A stretch of DNA of 64,000 bases from Bacteroidota bacterium (GCA_016714535.1 JADKDR010000013.1:1-64000); one strand, 5' to 3'; shown: positions 1-9,227, numbered from the stretch's first letter. Numbers and translations are program-made. Notes: generated from the letters alone by a model not told the origin.

Positions 1-120
1 AAAATCGTAGCTGTAATACAATTCGCCATAGGCGCTAAAAGTCAGTTTCTTTAGCGTATCAATTTGTGCAAAAATATTTTGTGCGACTAGTATTCCGAGA
101 ATTATAAATGTATATTTCAT
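1..120 (-). CDS. Porin-like outer-membrane protein, N-terminal fragment
   Basis: Reading the minus strand from an ATG at 120 gives 40 codons that run off the left edge. The product starts with a signal peptide (Lys-Tyr, a hydrophobic core, then FAQ), so cleavage probably follows AQ. The mature part begins with LTFSAYGELYYSYDF. That alternating aromatic segment resembles the first strand of Bacteroidota beta-barrel porins, which commonly open with an SGY-E-YY-YDF pattern. The family assignment rests on this short motif only. The signal peptide and reading frame are directly visible; transport substrate and full length are unknown. Confidence 0.6.
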   Translation of the reverse strand, partial: MKYTFIILGILVAQNIFAQIDTLKKLTFSAYGELYYSYDF

Positions 121-222
121 AAATTTACTTTTGGCTTTAGGATGTTTTTTAGAATTCTAAGAACGTTATTTATTTGAATTAATCTTAAATATTTCACGAA
201 TTTAATAAGAAGCCTTTAGAGC

Positions 223-363
223 AATGTCATTAAGTTAAGGAATTAAATCCAATTGCCTGCGCTCACCTGTAGCCCTAAAGGGCGCCTCCACGCAGGTTTC
301 GTTAAAACGGACTGGCTCCCTTTAGGGATTCAGGGTGCGCGGATGGCTTAACTTAATGACATT
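223..363. mobile_element. MITE copy A, 141 bp, terminal inverted repeats
   Basis: The ends are inverted repeats: AATGTCATTAAGTTAAG at 223-239 and its complement at 347-363. The element has no ORF. It is flanked by 12-bp near-direct repeats (211-222 and 364-375, 10/12 identical, core GCCTTTAG), which look like a target-site duplication. A second, inverted copy of the same length lies at 9567-9707. Size, TIRs, TSDs and lack of coding capacity fit a non-autonomous MITE. A TSD of about 12 bp would suit mobilisation by an IS4-type transposase, but that is inference because no transposase is in the window. Confidence 0.82.
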
Positions 364-387
364 GGCCTTTAGGGCCAATTTTTTTTA
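361..387 (+). terminator. Hairpin plus T-tract at MITE junction
   Basis: ATTGGCC / GGCCAAT stem (361-379) with a TTTAG loop, followed by eight T residues. This has the form of a rho-independent terminator on the plus strand. The right end of MITE copy A contributes the first bases of the stem, so the element appears to have inserted into an existing palindrome. No plus-strand gene ends just upstream, so its present role is unclear. Confidence 0.5.
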
Positions 388-857
388 TAGAAAAAATCGA
401 GAAGAACTGCATATGAAAAATTTGGAAAAACCATTGCGCAACAGGGGTTCACCACTTAAACAAAACACTAATCGATGAAAACATTAAAAATTACTTACTC
501 CGTTGGTAATCGGAATCGCAATGAAAAAAAACTGTATGGTAATAAAGTACGCTCAATTTTGGGTAGGGGTACTATTGAAAAAACTGAATATTAATAACAA
601 TTGTAATCGTATACACTCATAGTTAAACACCCAAAAAAGTAAAATTGCTTTACTATTACACCTAAGCAATTTAGCACGCCCCCCCTCCACAGCAAAGCCA
701 CTCAATTATGACGACACCCCATGCCGGTGTCGCTGAACACCCCGTTAAAGAATACGGAGCAGGCCTATAGACAAAAGCCCCTCGTTTGCTGCGATGCAGG
801 GGGGCTTTCGTCTATACGGCTAAATGTTACCGGTTCGTGCTTCTTTTTCCGATGTCG
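388..857. other. Non-coding stretch with two hairpins
   Basis: No credible gene. Two structures stand out. One is a short hairpin CGACACC/GGTGTCG at 712-718 and 726-732. The other is a long imperfect stem at 766-781 and 801-816 (15 of 16 pairs, TATAGAC-AAAGCCCC type) with a 19-nt loop. The stems lie just downstream of the broken DUF2075 gene (which reads leftward). They could be terminators without a U-tract or recombination structures of a gene cassette. No integron core site could be matched convincingly. Confidence 0.4.
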
Positions 858-2825
858 TTATATATTCTTTATTCCGCATGATTGAAAGTAATTAAATGTG
901 CTGTCATAAAGTTCTTTTGGTCTTGTATGGTCAAGGTCGTCACCTTCTGGAATGTAAATTATTAGTCCTTGTCTGGCTCTGGTCAATAGCACTCTGTATG
1001 CATTTTGCAAATATGTTTTGTCGTTTTCGTTGTGGATATTTTGCCACCTTAGTCGGAAAAGTATTGACAATTCCATATCCCATTTTCAAAATAATAGTTG
1101 ATGTCCCACGCCAAGCAAACCCAATCAATTTCTAATCCTTGTATATCAAATTCAGTTGCTATTTCTTCTAGAAAATATGAAGAACGAATATCATCAGAAT
1201 TATTCAAGAACCAATTAGGAGCAGATATTTCGTTTCTTAACATCAATTCCTAAAGGTCTTAATCTTCTACCTCCGGAACTTGCAACTAGTCCAATTCTTT
1301 CACTTCCTTTTGCTTGAGTTCTCAACCATTTTTTTGCAGTTGTCAAGTCTCTTGTAATTAATATTGGAAAATCATTTTTGACTTCACCTAAAAGTGTATT
1401 TGCTCTTTCATGTTTTGCCTCTAAAATTTCGTGCATTAACTCCGAAATTTTCTCTGAACGAAAAGACCTTACAGAAACCGATAAATGCAATTCATGTTTT
1501 TCGGTGGCTACAGATTGAACCCAATTTCTTAATTCAATGTCTGATAAATAATTATCGTCTGTAGAAATCAAATTTGAGTAATGAATATCCCAATGAGGAT
1601 AGTTGTTTTTCAAAGAAGAAAGCCATTCAGAAACTCCAGCTTCACCAGTATTTATCTCTTGTCCACCACCGATTAAACAAATAATTGTACACCAGTCTTC
1701 ATGTCTATCCATGACGCTGATTAAGAATTCGGGCTCAGACATATCAAAGTCTTCAACTCCTTTTTTTCGTTTCATAAAGGAGCTTACTTGTTCCTTTGCC
1801 CAAGCTCTTTGTGCTTCATCAAAAACCACAACTTTTTCAACTGGTGCTTTCTTAGAAATTAAATTGTCATCTCGAAAGTGATGAATATTTTGAATAAAAG
1901 CGTTAGCTTTTATTGCGGCAATTTTTTTTGTCAGTGATTCACCGTTTTCTTTTGACGTTGCAACCTCATCTCTGGTTAAGGCTTCTCTCAAAACATCTAC
2001 TAGCGGTCCATTTCCAGAAAGAAAAACTGCATGTTCATCTTCATCCGCTTTCATTCTTTCGTTAGCTATATTTAGTCCTGCTAATGTTTTCCCAGCACCA
2101 GGAACTCCAGTCAAAAAGCAAATTGACTTTTTATTTTCTCTTTTTGCAGTCTCAATTATGTTGTTAATGCAGTCTGTTGTCTTTGATAGATTGATTGCTC
2201 CTGCATCGTGCCTTGAAATCTCTTTTACATTGTGTCCCTTGTAGAGAGCTTGTGCAGCTTCAATTATAGTTGGAGTGGGTTTGTAAATTGAATTTTCCCA
2301 GTCAGTAGCATTTATTTGTTTTCCGTTGCTTTGTAAAAGTGTCTTGTTTATTACGGCACTTAAATTTTGTTGATTAGCTTTTAAAGGCTCAAATAAATTG
2401 TCATCACTTGTAAATAAGTTTTCTATCGGTTCTGCTTTTGTAGAAATCAATAAAGGGATTAATTTTTCATGATGACTACCTTCGTGAAAATTTTGTAAGT
2501 CCAAGCAATAGTCAACTACTTGTTCTATTGAGTGTTTCTGGTATTGATTGTCACCAACTTTAAATTCTAAAACAAAAATTAGGTCGTTTATTATTAAAAC
2601 ATTGTCAACCCGTTTTCCCATTCGAGGGATTGAAAACTCAAAATAAATTTGTCCGTTGTTAATAGTTTGAAGAGTATCTTTGAGAATTGTTATTTGCTTA
2701 ACCCAAGCGTTTTTTTGTAAGTCTTCCAGTGCATGGTTGTGGTGTAAACTTAACTGTCCAAGAATTCGAGTTTCATCATCTTTTAAGAAGTCAGAAATTG
2801 TATTTGAGTAGTAACTTCTTGTCAT
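858..2825 (-). pseudogene. DUF2075/Schlafen-type nuclease-helicase, frame broken twice
   Basis: One gene in three frames: 2825-1215 (536 aa), 1246-1049 and 1076-858. The joined protein of about 655 aa matches the usual length of DUF2075 (SLFN group-3 helicase) proteins. Residues 60-92 look like a PD-(D/E)XK nuclease core (Asp74 and the ExK of FVLEFKVG). Walker A is GVPGAGKT at 240-247 and Walker B is VVFDEAQ. The C-terminal fragments carry the conserved DIRSSYFLEE and NAYRVLLTRARQG motifs. The first break is repaired by removing one A from the AAA near 1232-1240; the second lies near 1048-1060. Related proteins are suspected nucleic-acid-acting defence factors, but no function is proven. Flanking hairpins, the nearby MITE and an isolated context suggest an accessory cassette. 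Whether the breaks are real or sequencing errors cannot be told here. Confidence 0.8.
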
Positions 2826-3267
2826 TTTAATTTCTTAATTGTTAATAGTCGGTTGTCTTCCTAGCATGACCGCTAACTCCCCGCTTGACGCAAGTCATTA
2901 TTTTTAATTTTATTTATACTTAGCCCGTAGTGCTTCATATTTATTTAGTTAGAAATTAATATACAAAAACGCAATTGCGTTTTTTGTATATTATTATTAC
3001 TTTTGTTACGCAATAACATCAAACTTTATAGTATGCAATCTACCATTGGGCAATTTGTTTTTGAAACTAGAACATATAACCTTAAAACTTTTAGTTGGAT
3101 TTGGTTTCCAAACATACAAAACCTCAGTAATAATTTCAGAAAAAATATCCTGGTGCCAAATGGAGTGCAACACAATAGTGCGGTCTAAATGCCAAGCCCC
3201 AATATTTACTCTACTCGAGTGTGGGTGCGTATTAGTGGCTAAATGTTTTGCGTAATTGTATTAAGCA
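2826..3267. other. Intergenic region upstream of DUF2075 gene
   Basis: No credible gene; the small reading frames here lack family features. It holds a 35-bp near-perfect palindrome at 2958-2992 centred on GCAATTGC, described separately. It also has an 11-bp copy of GGCTAAATGTT at 3237-3247 that recurs at 818-828 on the other side of the DUF2075 gene. The promoter of the leftward DUF2075 gene is expected here but no consensus was clear. Confidence 0.4.
2958..2992. promoter_or_regulatory. 35-bp palindrome, possible operator or terminator
   Basis: The two arms, AATATACAAAAACGCA and its complement, differ by one extra T and meet at CAATTG. It lies 133 bp upstream of the DUF2075 start codon. The symmetry fits a dimeric regulator's binding site. 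The T-run inside each arm would also allow a bidirectional terminator. Confidence 0.35.
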
Positions 3268-4398
3268 TTAAACGTTCATATCTTTGTTTTCTATGTCTAT
3301 ACTTAACGAATCAATTCGTTTAGGTTTTGGAGCTTGAATTTTGGAGCTGTTTATATTTTTTATTTGCTTCAGTACTTCTACGCAATTGTCTACCATTTCT
3401 ATAGAAGTGCGCTTTATGTATTCGCTCTTTTTAAATAGCATAACATTTTTTTCCATATCTTCAGCAGTCCATCCACGACTCCATCCCAAAAAGCTAAACG
3501 GAGGAAATGTAAATCCGAGGTCGGTAAAGAAACACATCATTTGTCCGGCAACCTGTTGTATATTATCCTGTCCGCCAGTAATAATAAACGAAGCAATTTT
3601 ATTTTTTACTAATATTTTACTATTGATAGTAATTTGGTTTTGTACACAATTTAATCGCTCTGCCATTTTGTAATACAATGCAGAGGCATTGCCCCAGCGG
3701 ATTGGCGTTGATACCATGACAATATCTGCCCATAAAATCATGCTTTCATATACTTCGGTCATCCCATCTTCCGGATTCATTTCGGTAATGCTGCAAGGCC
3801 AGGTACAAGCATGGCTATGTTGCGAATAGTATCCTTCGCAATTGCGGAATTCCAATTCTCTTAATTTGACCATTTTTGTAGCTGCTCCATATTTCTCAGA
3901 TGCATAAGCCAGTGATTTTTCTAAAGCATCTTCCGAAGTAGAAAACCTTGGTAAAGAGGGCGATAAATTGGTAGTGCTAATACCTAAAATATTTAAACTA
4001 TTTTCCGAGGTTTGGTATTTCAGTTTTATTAAATCCTCCAACAAAGGATTATGGTGGTGCGCTCTATGTGCTTTAACTATAGGCTCTTGGCTTACTACAA
4101 TATAGCCACCTTCTGATTTTATTTCATAAAGTGCTTGTTGGTCAGGGTATCCGGGAGGCGCACTGCCTGTTTCGATATTGTACTCCCAACCATGCCATGG
4201 GCAGGTTACATACATGCCATCATATTTAGCACTTACCACTCCTAAACCTAATGGACCGGCTTTATGTAAACATGCATTGGCTATAGCAGATAGTTTTCCA
4301 TTGAAGTGGAAAAGAGCGATTTTTCGTTTTCCAACGTTGACAATTTTTTGAGAGTTATTTGGCAATTCATCTATCGGGCAAACTTGAATGTAATTCAT
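3268..4398 (-). CDS. Rieske [2Fe-2S] - NADPH-dependent FMN reductase fusion
   Basis: 376 aa. Residues 1-105 form a Rieske ferredoxin domain with both ligand pairs: C43-x-H45 (CLHKAG) and C66-x2-H69 (CPWHGW). From about residue 130 a flavodoxin-like NAD(P)H-dependent FMN reductase domain follows, with conserved segments CEGYYS, CTWPCS and TPIRWGNASALYYKM. The phosphate-loop region reads ILGISTTNL rather than the usual GSPR type. The fusion suggests electron flow between NAD(P)H, FMN and a [2Fe-2S] centre in one cytoplasmic polypeptide. The physiological partner is unknown, and no dioxygenase or other oxidoreductase gene is adjacent. Each domain is clearly recognisable; the fused role is inference. 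Confidence 0.85.
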   Translation of the reverse strand: MNYIQVCPIDELPNNSQKIVNVGKRKIALFHFNGKLSAIANACLHKAGPLGLGVVSAKYDGMYVTCPWHGWEYNIETGSAPPGYPDQQALYEIKSEGGYIVVSQEPIVKAHRAHHHNPLLEDLIKLKYQTSENSLNILGISTTNLSPSLPRFSTSEDALEKSLAYASEKYGAATKMVKLRELEFRNCEGYYSQHSHACTWPCSITEMNPEDGMTEVYESMILWADIVMVSTPIRWGNASALYYKMAERLNCVQNQITINSKILVKNKIASFIITGGQDNIQQVAGQMMCFFTDLGFTFPPFSFLGWSRGWTAEDMEKNVMLFKKSEYIKRTSIEMVDNCVEVLKQIKNINSSKIQAPKPKRIDSLSIDIENKDMNV

Positions 4399-4475
4399 AA
4401 ATATATTTTTGAATCAATAAAAAAATCTTGATATCTTAAAAACAGCAAACAACTCCATAGCAAGCAATCTATCAG

Positions 4476-5192
4476 CTATTTTTTCTTGGTATCGGCATAA
4501 GCAAAAACTTTTTTCATTAGTGCGGTTACGCGTTTGGTGGGGTCTTTACGAATAAGGTTTTCTTCTTGTTCCACTTTTCCGAACAATGCCTGCAGCGCTT
4601 TATCGGTTACAAACGAATTTAAATCCGGATTAAGTTTGTTGGTAGTGGTGGGCAAGGCATTGTACACTTTAACCAAATCGTCCCAATATTTTGTTACACC
4701 GACCTGATTGAGCGAGCTTTGTATCACAGGCTTAAATGCAGTGTTAAGACTTTGTGTGGTTGTTTTTTTAAGATAGTTGGTGGCGCTGCCATTGCCTCCG
4801 GTTACTATGTTCAACGCATCGGTAATGGTCATCTTCTTTATAGCATCTACAAAAATGGGCTTAGCAGTTTTAACAGCTTTTTCGGCACCTTCGTTCAGTT
4901 TGGTAATAACACGGTCAACCTCGCTACCCATGCCTAGGTTGCGAAGGGTGCTTTCTATTTTTACTGCTTCGGGTGGAAGTAAAATGCGTATGGCATTGTT
5001 TTTATTAAATCCTCCGGTGGCAGCAAGTATATCAACCCCTTTGCCTACACCTTGCGACAGCGCATCGCGCAAGCCGCCTGCGGCTTCTTCATTGGTTGGT
5101 GTTGAGAGCACTGTTTGTGCAGTTTGCATAACGGTATCGCACGATGGCAGTGTGATGGTTACAATGGCAATTGCCAAAATTAATTTTTTCAT
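4476..5192 (-). CDS. DUF4197 domain lipoprotein
   Basis: 238 aa. The N-terminus has a lipoprotein signal ending in a lipobox (LPSC, Cys at 18), so it is probably membrane-anchored in the periplasm or outer membrane. The rest matches the DUF4197 family: an N-terminal GLRDALSQGVGKGVD segment, an ILLPPEAVKIESTLRNLG segment and a C-terminal VTDKALQALFGKVEQEE segment. DUF4197 proteins have no established function. The gene lies 50 bp downstream of cdaA on the same strand and could be co-transcribed with it, but no functional link is known. Confidence 0.85.
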   Translation of the reverse strand: MKKLILAIAIVTITLPSCDTVMQTAQTVLSTPTNEEAAGGLRDALSQGVGKGVDILAATGGFNKNNAIRILLPPEAVKIESTLRNLGMGSEVDRVITKLNEGAEKAVKTAKPIFVDAIKKMTITDALNIVTGGNGSATNYLKKTTTQSLNTAFKPVIQSSLNQVGVTKYWDDLVKVYNALPTTTNKLNPDLNSFVTDKALQALFGKVEQEENLIRKDPTKRVTALMKKVFAYADTKKK

Positions 5193-5242
5193 ATCATTCG
5201 GTTTTTAGTTTCATTTATTAGTTAAAGAAAATCGTACCAGTA

Positions 5243-6046
5243 TTATTGTGTTTCGAATTTCTTAATTAAGTTTTCAAGTTCAGTTAGGCTCACATTTAAA
5301 TTTAAGTTACCTGATTCTGCCACAGCTATTTCGCCAGTTTCTTCGCTTACAATAATTGACATGGCATCCGATTGCTCCGTTATGCCTATAGCCGCACGGT
5401 GTCGTGTGCCCAGTGCTGCCGGCAATTCATCATTTTGCGTTATCGGTAGCAGGCAGCGGGCAGCAAATATTTTTCCATCTTGTATAATGACAGCGCCATC
5501 GTGCATGGGGCTTTGTTTATTAAAAATGGTTTCTATTAGTCGCTTGCTTACTTCGCCTTCTATAAGGTCGCCACTATTTGCATAATAGGTTAAATCATTA
5601 TTTCCTGCCAATACAATTAAGGCTCCCGTTTTACTTTCCGACATGTTGCGGCAAGCTTTGGTAATAGACGTAATTTTTAATGGCTTTTTTTCTTCGGCCC
5701 CAAATGCAGGCCAGTTGGTAATTTGTTTTTTGAATAAGTTACGAATGGTAATGCTGTTGGTACCCATAATAATCAGAAATTTGCGCAACTCAGGTTGAAA
5801 CAATATTAACAAAGCAAGCACACCAACATTTATAAATTGGCCAAGCAACTCGCTCAGCAGTTCAAGATGCAAAACGTTTTTAAACAAATAATAAGCAAAT
5901 ACAAACAGAAGAATTCCAGCAAAAAGATTAATGCCAATGCCACCCTTTAGTAAATCGTATAGCTTAAATAGAATAAAACCAACAATCGCGATATCGATAA
6001 TATCGAGTAACCTAACAGTTAAAAAACCTATTTTGAAAATTTCCAT
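5243..6046 (-). CDS. cdaA: Diadenylate cyclase CdaA
   Basis: 267 aa. Synthesises c-di-AMP from two ATP. Three transmembrane helices occupy roughly residues 1-85, followed by a DAC (DisA_N) domain. The catalytic motifs are present: DGAVII (DGA) and GTRHRAAIG (RHR). Length and architecture match CdaA/YbbP of Bacteroidota and Firmicutes. The ATG at 6046 is preceded by an AT-rich gap shared with the divergent ndh gene. In Bacteroidota, c-di-AMP influences osmotic and envelope balance, but no effector or phosphodiesterase gene is visible nearby. Confidence 0.93.
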   Translation of the reverse strand: MEIFKIGFLTVRLLDIIDIAIVGFILFKLYDLLKGGIGINLFAGILLFVFAYYLFKNVLHLELLSELLGQFINVGVLALLILFQPELRKFLIIMGTNSITIRNLFKKQITNWPAFGAEEKKPLKITSITKACRNMSESKTGALIVLAGNNDLTYYANSGDLIEGEVSKRLIETIFNKQSPMHDGAVIIQDGKIFAARCLLPITQNDELPAALGTRHRAAIGITEQSDAMSIIVSEETGEIAVAESGNLNLNVSLTELENLIKKFETQ

Positions 6047-6116
6047 TCTTTAATTATGTATTATGATACATAAACTACAACTTTGCAATGTTTGCCTTTT
6101 TGAATGAATTATCAAA

Positions 6117-7388
6117 ATGCAAGAGCGTAAAAAATTAATAATAATAGGTGCAGGCTTTGCCGGATTAGCTTTATTAAGGAAGCTAAAGAATAAGCCATTT
6201 GACATAACCTTAATCGATAAAAACAATTATTTCACCTTTCAACCTTTACTTTATCAAGTGTCGATGGGTGGGCTGGGGCCTGATGCTATTGCTTATCCTA
6301 TACGTAAAATTCTGCGTAAACACCGTAATGTAACCTTCAGGATGTGCGAGCTTACACATATTCATGCTGACCAAAATACGATAGCTACTACTATCGGTGA
6401 GTTCAGTTATGATTATCTGCTGATATGTGCCGGTGCTGTCACCAACTTTTTTGGTAATGCAGATTTGCAGAAAAATTGTCAAACACTGAAGAGTGTAAAC
6501 GAAGCACTTGATTTGCGTAGCGATATTTTGCAAGAGTTTGAACGTGCCTTATCGTTAAGGAAAAAAGATGCCATAGCCAAGACCCTTAATTTTATTGTTG
6601 TAGGTGGAGGGCCTACCGGAGTTGAGCTTGCCGGTGCCATTGCCGAAATGAAGGCACACGTATTGCCACATGACTATAAAGAGATTGATAAAAAATTAAT
6701 GCATGTGCATTTGGTAGAGTCAGGAGGCGAAGTGCTTTCTATGTTTAGCGAATCGCTGCGGCTAAAGGCAATAGACTCATTACAAAAACTTGGAGTTGAA
6801 GTTTGGCTCAATACAAAACTGCTATCGTATGATGGCCATTTAGCTAAGCTTAGCAATGGCATGGAGCTGCCAAGTTATACGGTAATATGGGCTGCAGGTG
6901 TTCGTGGCAGTACGATTAACGGCCTGTCAGCTGAATCATTCACACGTAGTGGAAGATTAGTAACCAACAGAAAAAATCTTGTAAAGGGTAATCAAAATAT
7001 TTTTGCACTTGGCGATATTGCAAGTATCGAAGGTGATACCAAATTTCCAAACGGACATCCCATGGTTGCTCCTGTTGCTGAGCAACAGGCAGAAAATCTT
7101 GCAAACAATATGCTCCGCACTTTGGCTATGAATGAATGGAGGGAGTTTACCTATTTTGATAAAGGAAGTATGGCAACCATAGGCCGTGGCGAAGCAGTGT
7201 TTGAAGCCTACGGCATCAAACTCAGTGGCTACATAGCCTGGCTAGCATGGATGGCTTTGCATTTGCTGCTGCTGGTAAACTTTCGTAGCAAGCTCATTGT
7301 GTTTATTAACTGGATGTATAATTACATTAATTACGAGCGTGCCATTCGCCTGATATTAAAACCCACCTACAGAAAATTGGATGAATGA
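6117..7388 (+). CDS. ndh: Type II NADH:quinone oxidoreductase (NDH-2-like)
   Basis: 423 aa. Oxidises NADH and reduces quinone at the inner membrane without proton pumping. The N-terminal FAD dinucleotide fold is IIIGAGFAGLAL; a second NADH-binding fold is FIVVGGGPTGVELAGAIAEM near residues 160-180. The FAD motif FALGDIA is near 300, and AP-V-AEQQA follows, as in NDH-2. A hydrophobic C-terminal segment (about 365-390, IAWLAWMALHLLLLVNF) fits the membrane-docking region. The stop overlaps the next start (ATGA), so it is translationally coupled to the glycosylase gene. Confidence 0.9.
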   Translation: MQERKKLIIIGAGFAGLALLRKLKNKPFDITLIDKNNYFTFQPLLYQVSMGGLGPDAIAYPIRKILRKHRNVTFRMCELTHIHADQNTIATTIGEFSYDYLLICAGAVTNFFGNADLQKNCQTLKSVNEALDLRSDILQEFERALSLRKKDAIAKTLNFIVVGGGPTGVELAGAIAEMKAHVLPHDYKEIDKKLMHVHLVESGGEVLSMFSESLRLKAIDSLQKLGVEVWLNTKLLSYDGHLAKLSNGMELPSYTVIWAAGVRGSTINGLSAESFTRSGRLVTNRKNLVKGNQNIFALGDIASIEGDTKFPNGHPMVAPVAEQQAENLANNMLRTLAMNEWREFTYFDKGSMATIGRGEAVFEAYGIKLSGYIAWLAWMALHLLLLVNFRSKLIVFINWMYNYINYERAIRLILKPTYRKLDE

Positions 7389-7972
7389 AGATTAGTAAGG
7401 ATTATTTTTTGCAGCCGGATGTAGTAATGCTAGCCCAAAACCTTATTGGCAAGACCTTGCACACAAAAATTGATGGAGCAATCACCTCAGGTATCATAAC
7501 CGAAACCGAAGCATATGAAGGAGCAATCGATAAGGCCTCGCATGCTTACAAAGGCCGCAGAACTGCACGAACCGAAACCATGTTTAAGCAAGGCGGTATC
7601 GCTTATGTATATTTGTGTTATGGCATGCATCACTTATTTAATATTGTTACTAATGAGAAGGAAATTCCTCACGCAATATTGATTCGTGCTTTAAAACCGG
7701 TAACAGGTGAAGCTCACATGCAACAGCGCAGAGGCAAGGGTGTACATGCTAAAAGGCTAACTGCCGGCCCCGGCATGGTAGCAAAGGCCATGGGTATTGA
7801 TTTGCATTGTAATGGCATAAACATAGGTGGAAGTAAAATTTGGATTACCGATGAACATATCAATTTTGATAAGGCCCTCATAAAGGCAACACCGCGTATT
7901 GGTGTTGCTTATGCTGGCGAAGCAGCCAACTGGCCCTATCGTTTTGTTGTTAACCATGGCGATATACGTTAA
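7385..7972 (+). CDS. DNA-3-methyladenine glycosylase (AAG/MPG family)
   Basis: 195 aa. Base-excision repair enzyme that removes 3-methyladenine and other alkylated purines from DNA. Family motifs include QNLIGKTL, ITETEAYEG (the catalytic Glu region), DKASHAYKGRRTART and the AYVYLCYGMHHLFNIV segment. GPGMVAKAMGID and a C-terminal GVAYAGEAANWPYRF also match. Length matches bacterial AAG proteins. The start ATG overlaps the ndh stop by 4 bp. The coupling to ndh looks organisational rather than functional. Confidence 0.92.
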   Translation: MKISKDYFLQPDVVMLAQNLIGKTLHTKIDGAITSGIITETEAYEGAIDKASHAYKGRRTARTETMFKQGGIAYVYLCYGMHHLFNIVTNEKEIPHAILIRALKPVTGEAHMQQRRGKGVHAKRLTAGPGMVAKAMGIDLHCNGINIGGSKIWITDEHINFDKALIKATPRIGVAYAGEAANWPYRFVVNHGDIR

Positions 7973-7984
7973 AAAGATTATTTT

Positions 7985-9227
7985 ATGAATAAGAAAATAT
8001 TTACCAATATAAAGCAACTGATACTTACCAAAGATAGTGGAGTAAAGAAGGGGGCAGACATGGCTCAACTAGATGCGATAGATAATGCCTGGCTTAGTTG
8101 CGCAGATGGATTTATAGATAATTCACGCAGCATGCAAGTGTTGGACGACAGCCACTTGCAAGACGCTGAGGTAATTGATTTGAAAAATAAATTTGTATTG
8201 CCTGCCTGGTGCGATTCGCACACGCACATTGTTTATGCGGGTTCGCGCGAGCGCGAATTTGTTGACCGAATACATGGTATGAGTTACGAAGAAATTGCCG
8301 CTAGGGGAGGAGGCATACTTAATTCTGCAAAAGCTCTAAACCTGGCTAGCGAAGAATACTTGTACGATTGTGCAGCAGCAAGGCTGCGCACCATGATATT
8401 GCTTGGTACAGGAGCCATCGAAATTAAAAGCGGCTATGGCCTAACAGTAGATGGCGAACTTAAAATGCTTCGCGTAATTCAACAGTTAAGAAAGAATTTT
8501 CCCATAACCATTAAAGCGAACTTTCTGGGAGCGCATGCAATGCCTTTGATATATAAGGAAAATAGAAAAGGCTACATTGATTTAATTATTGACGAGATGC
8601 TGCCAGCTATTGCAAACGAACGTTTGGCTGATTTTGTTGATGTATTTTGTGATCGAGGTTTTTATAGCATCGAGGAGGCAAATCAAATTCTTGCAGCCGG
8701 AAAAAAATATGGATTGAAACCAAAGATTCATGCCAATCAGCTTGCCAATATTGGTGCGGTGCAAATGGCCGTGGCTCACAACGCTTTGTCGGTAGACCAT
8801 TGCGAGCACATAGGTAGCGAAGAAGTTGCTTGTCTGCTACCTGGCAACACGATGCCAACCTTGTTGCCTTCGGCAGCATTTTTCCTTGGTTTGCATTATC
8901 AACCGGCTCGTATGATGATTGATAATGGACTGCCCCTTGCCCTTGCAACAGATTTCAACCCCGGTTCTTCGCCCAGTGGGAGTATGGCTTTTGTACTTTC
9001 ATTAGCATGTGTCAAATTGAAAATGTTTCCCGAAGAAGCAATTGTGGCGGCAACTATTAACAGCGCAGCTGCTATGGATTGTATTGCTACACATGGCACC
9101 CTATCTAAAAGGCAAGGTTGCAAATTTTATAGTGACTAAAGAATTGCCATCATTGCACTACATGCCTTATGCGTTTACCGAAAATTGTATAGATCAGGTG
9201 TATATTAATGCAGCGTTGTATAAGTAG
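7985..9227 (+). pseudogene. hutI: Imidazolonepropionase, frameshifted near its 3' end
   Basis: Third enzyme of histidine degradation: hydrolyses 4-imidazolone-5-propionate to formiminoglutamate. The first 384 codons (to 9139) include the metal motif CDSHTHIVYAGSREREF, the GGGI loop, IEIKSGYGL, KANFLGAHA, KIHANQL, DHCEH and TDFNPGSSPSGSM. The frame then breaks in an AAAA run at 9107-9110. Removing one A restores the family C-terminus (KGKVANFIV ... YMPYAF ... INAALYK) ending at 9227, about 413 aa, the normal length. Without repair the product ends in an aberrant tail. No other hut genes are in the window. It sits 12 bp after the glycosylase gene, so the three genes may share a transcript. Confidence 0.85.

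Noticed and set aside
712..816. Integron attC site
   Set aside because: The hairpin is suggestive, but the R' core (GTTRRRY) and paired L boxes could not be matched and no integrase is present.
3003..3255. Two small plus-strand frames upstream of the Rieske gene
   Set aside because: Short, overlapping, no recognisable domains; the region also carries repeats.
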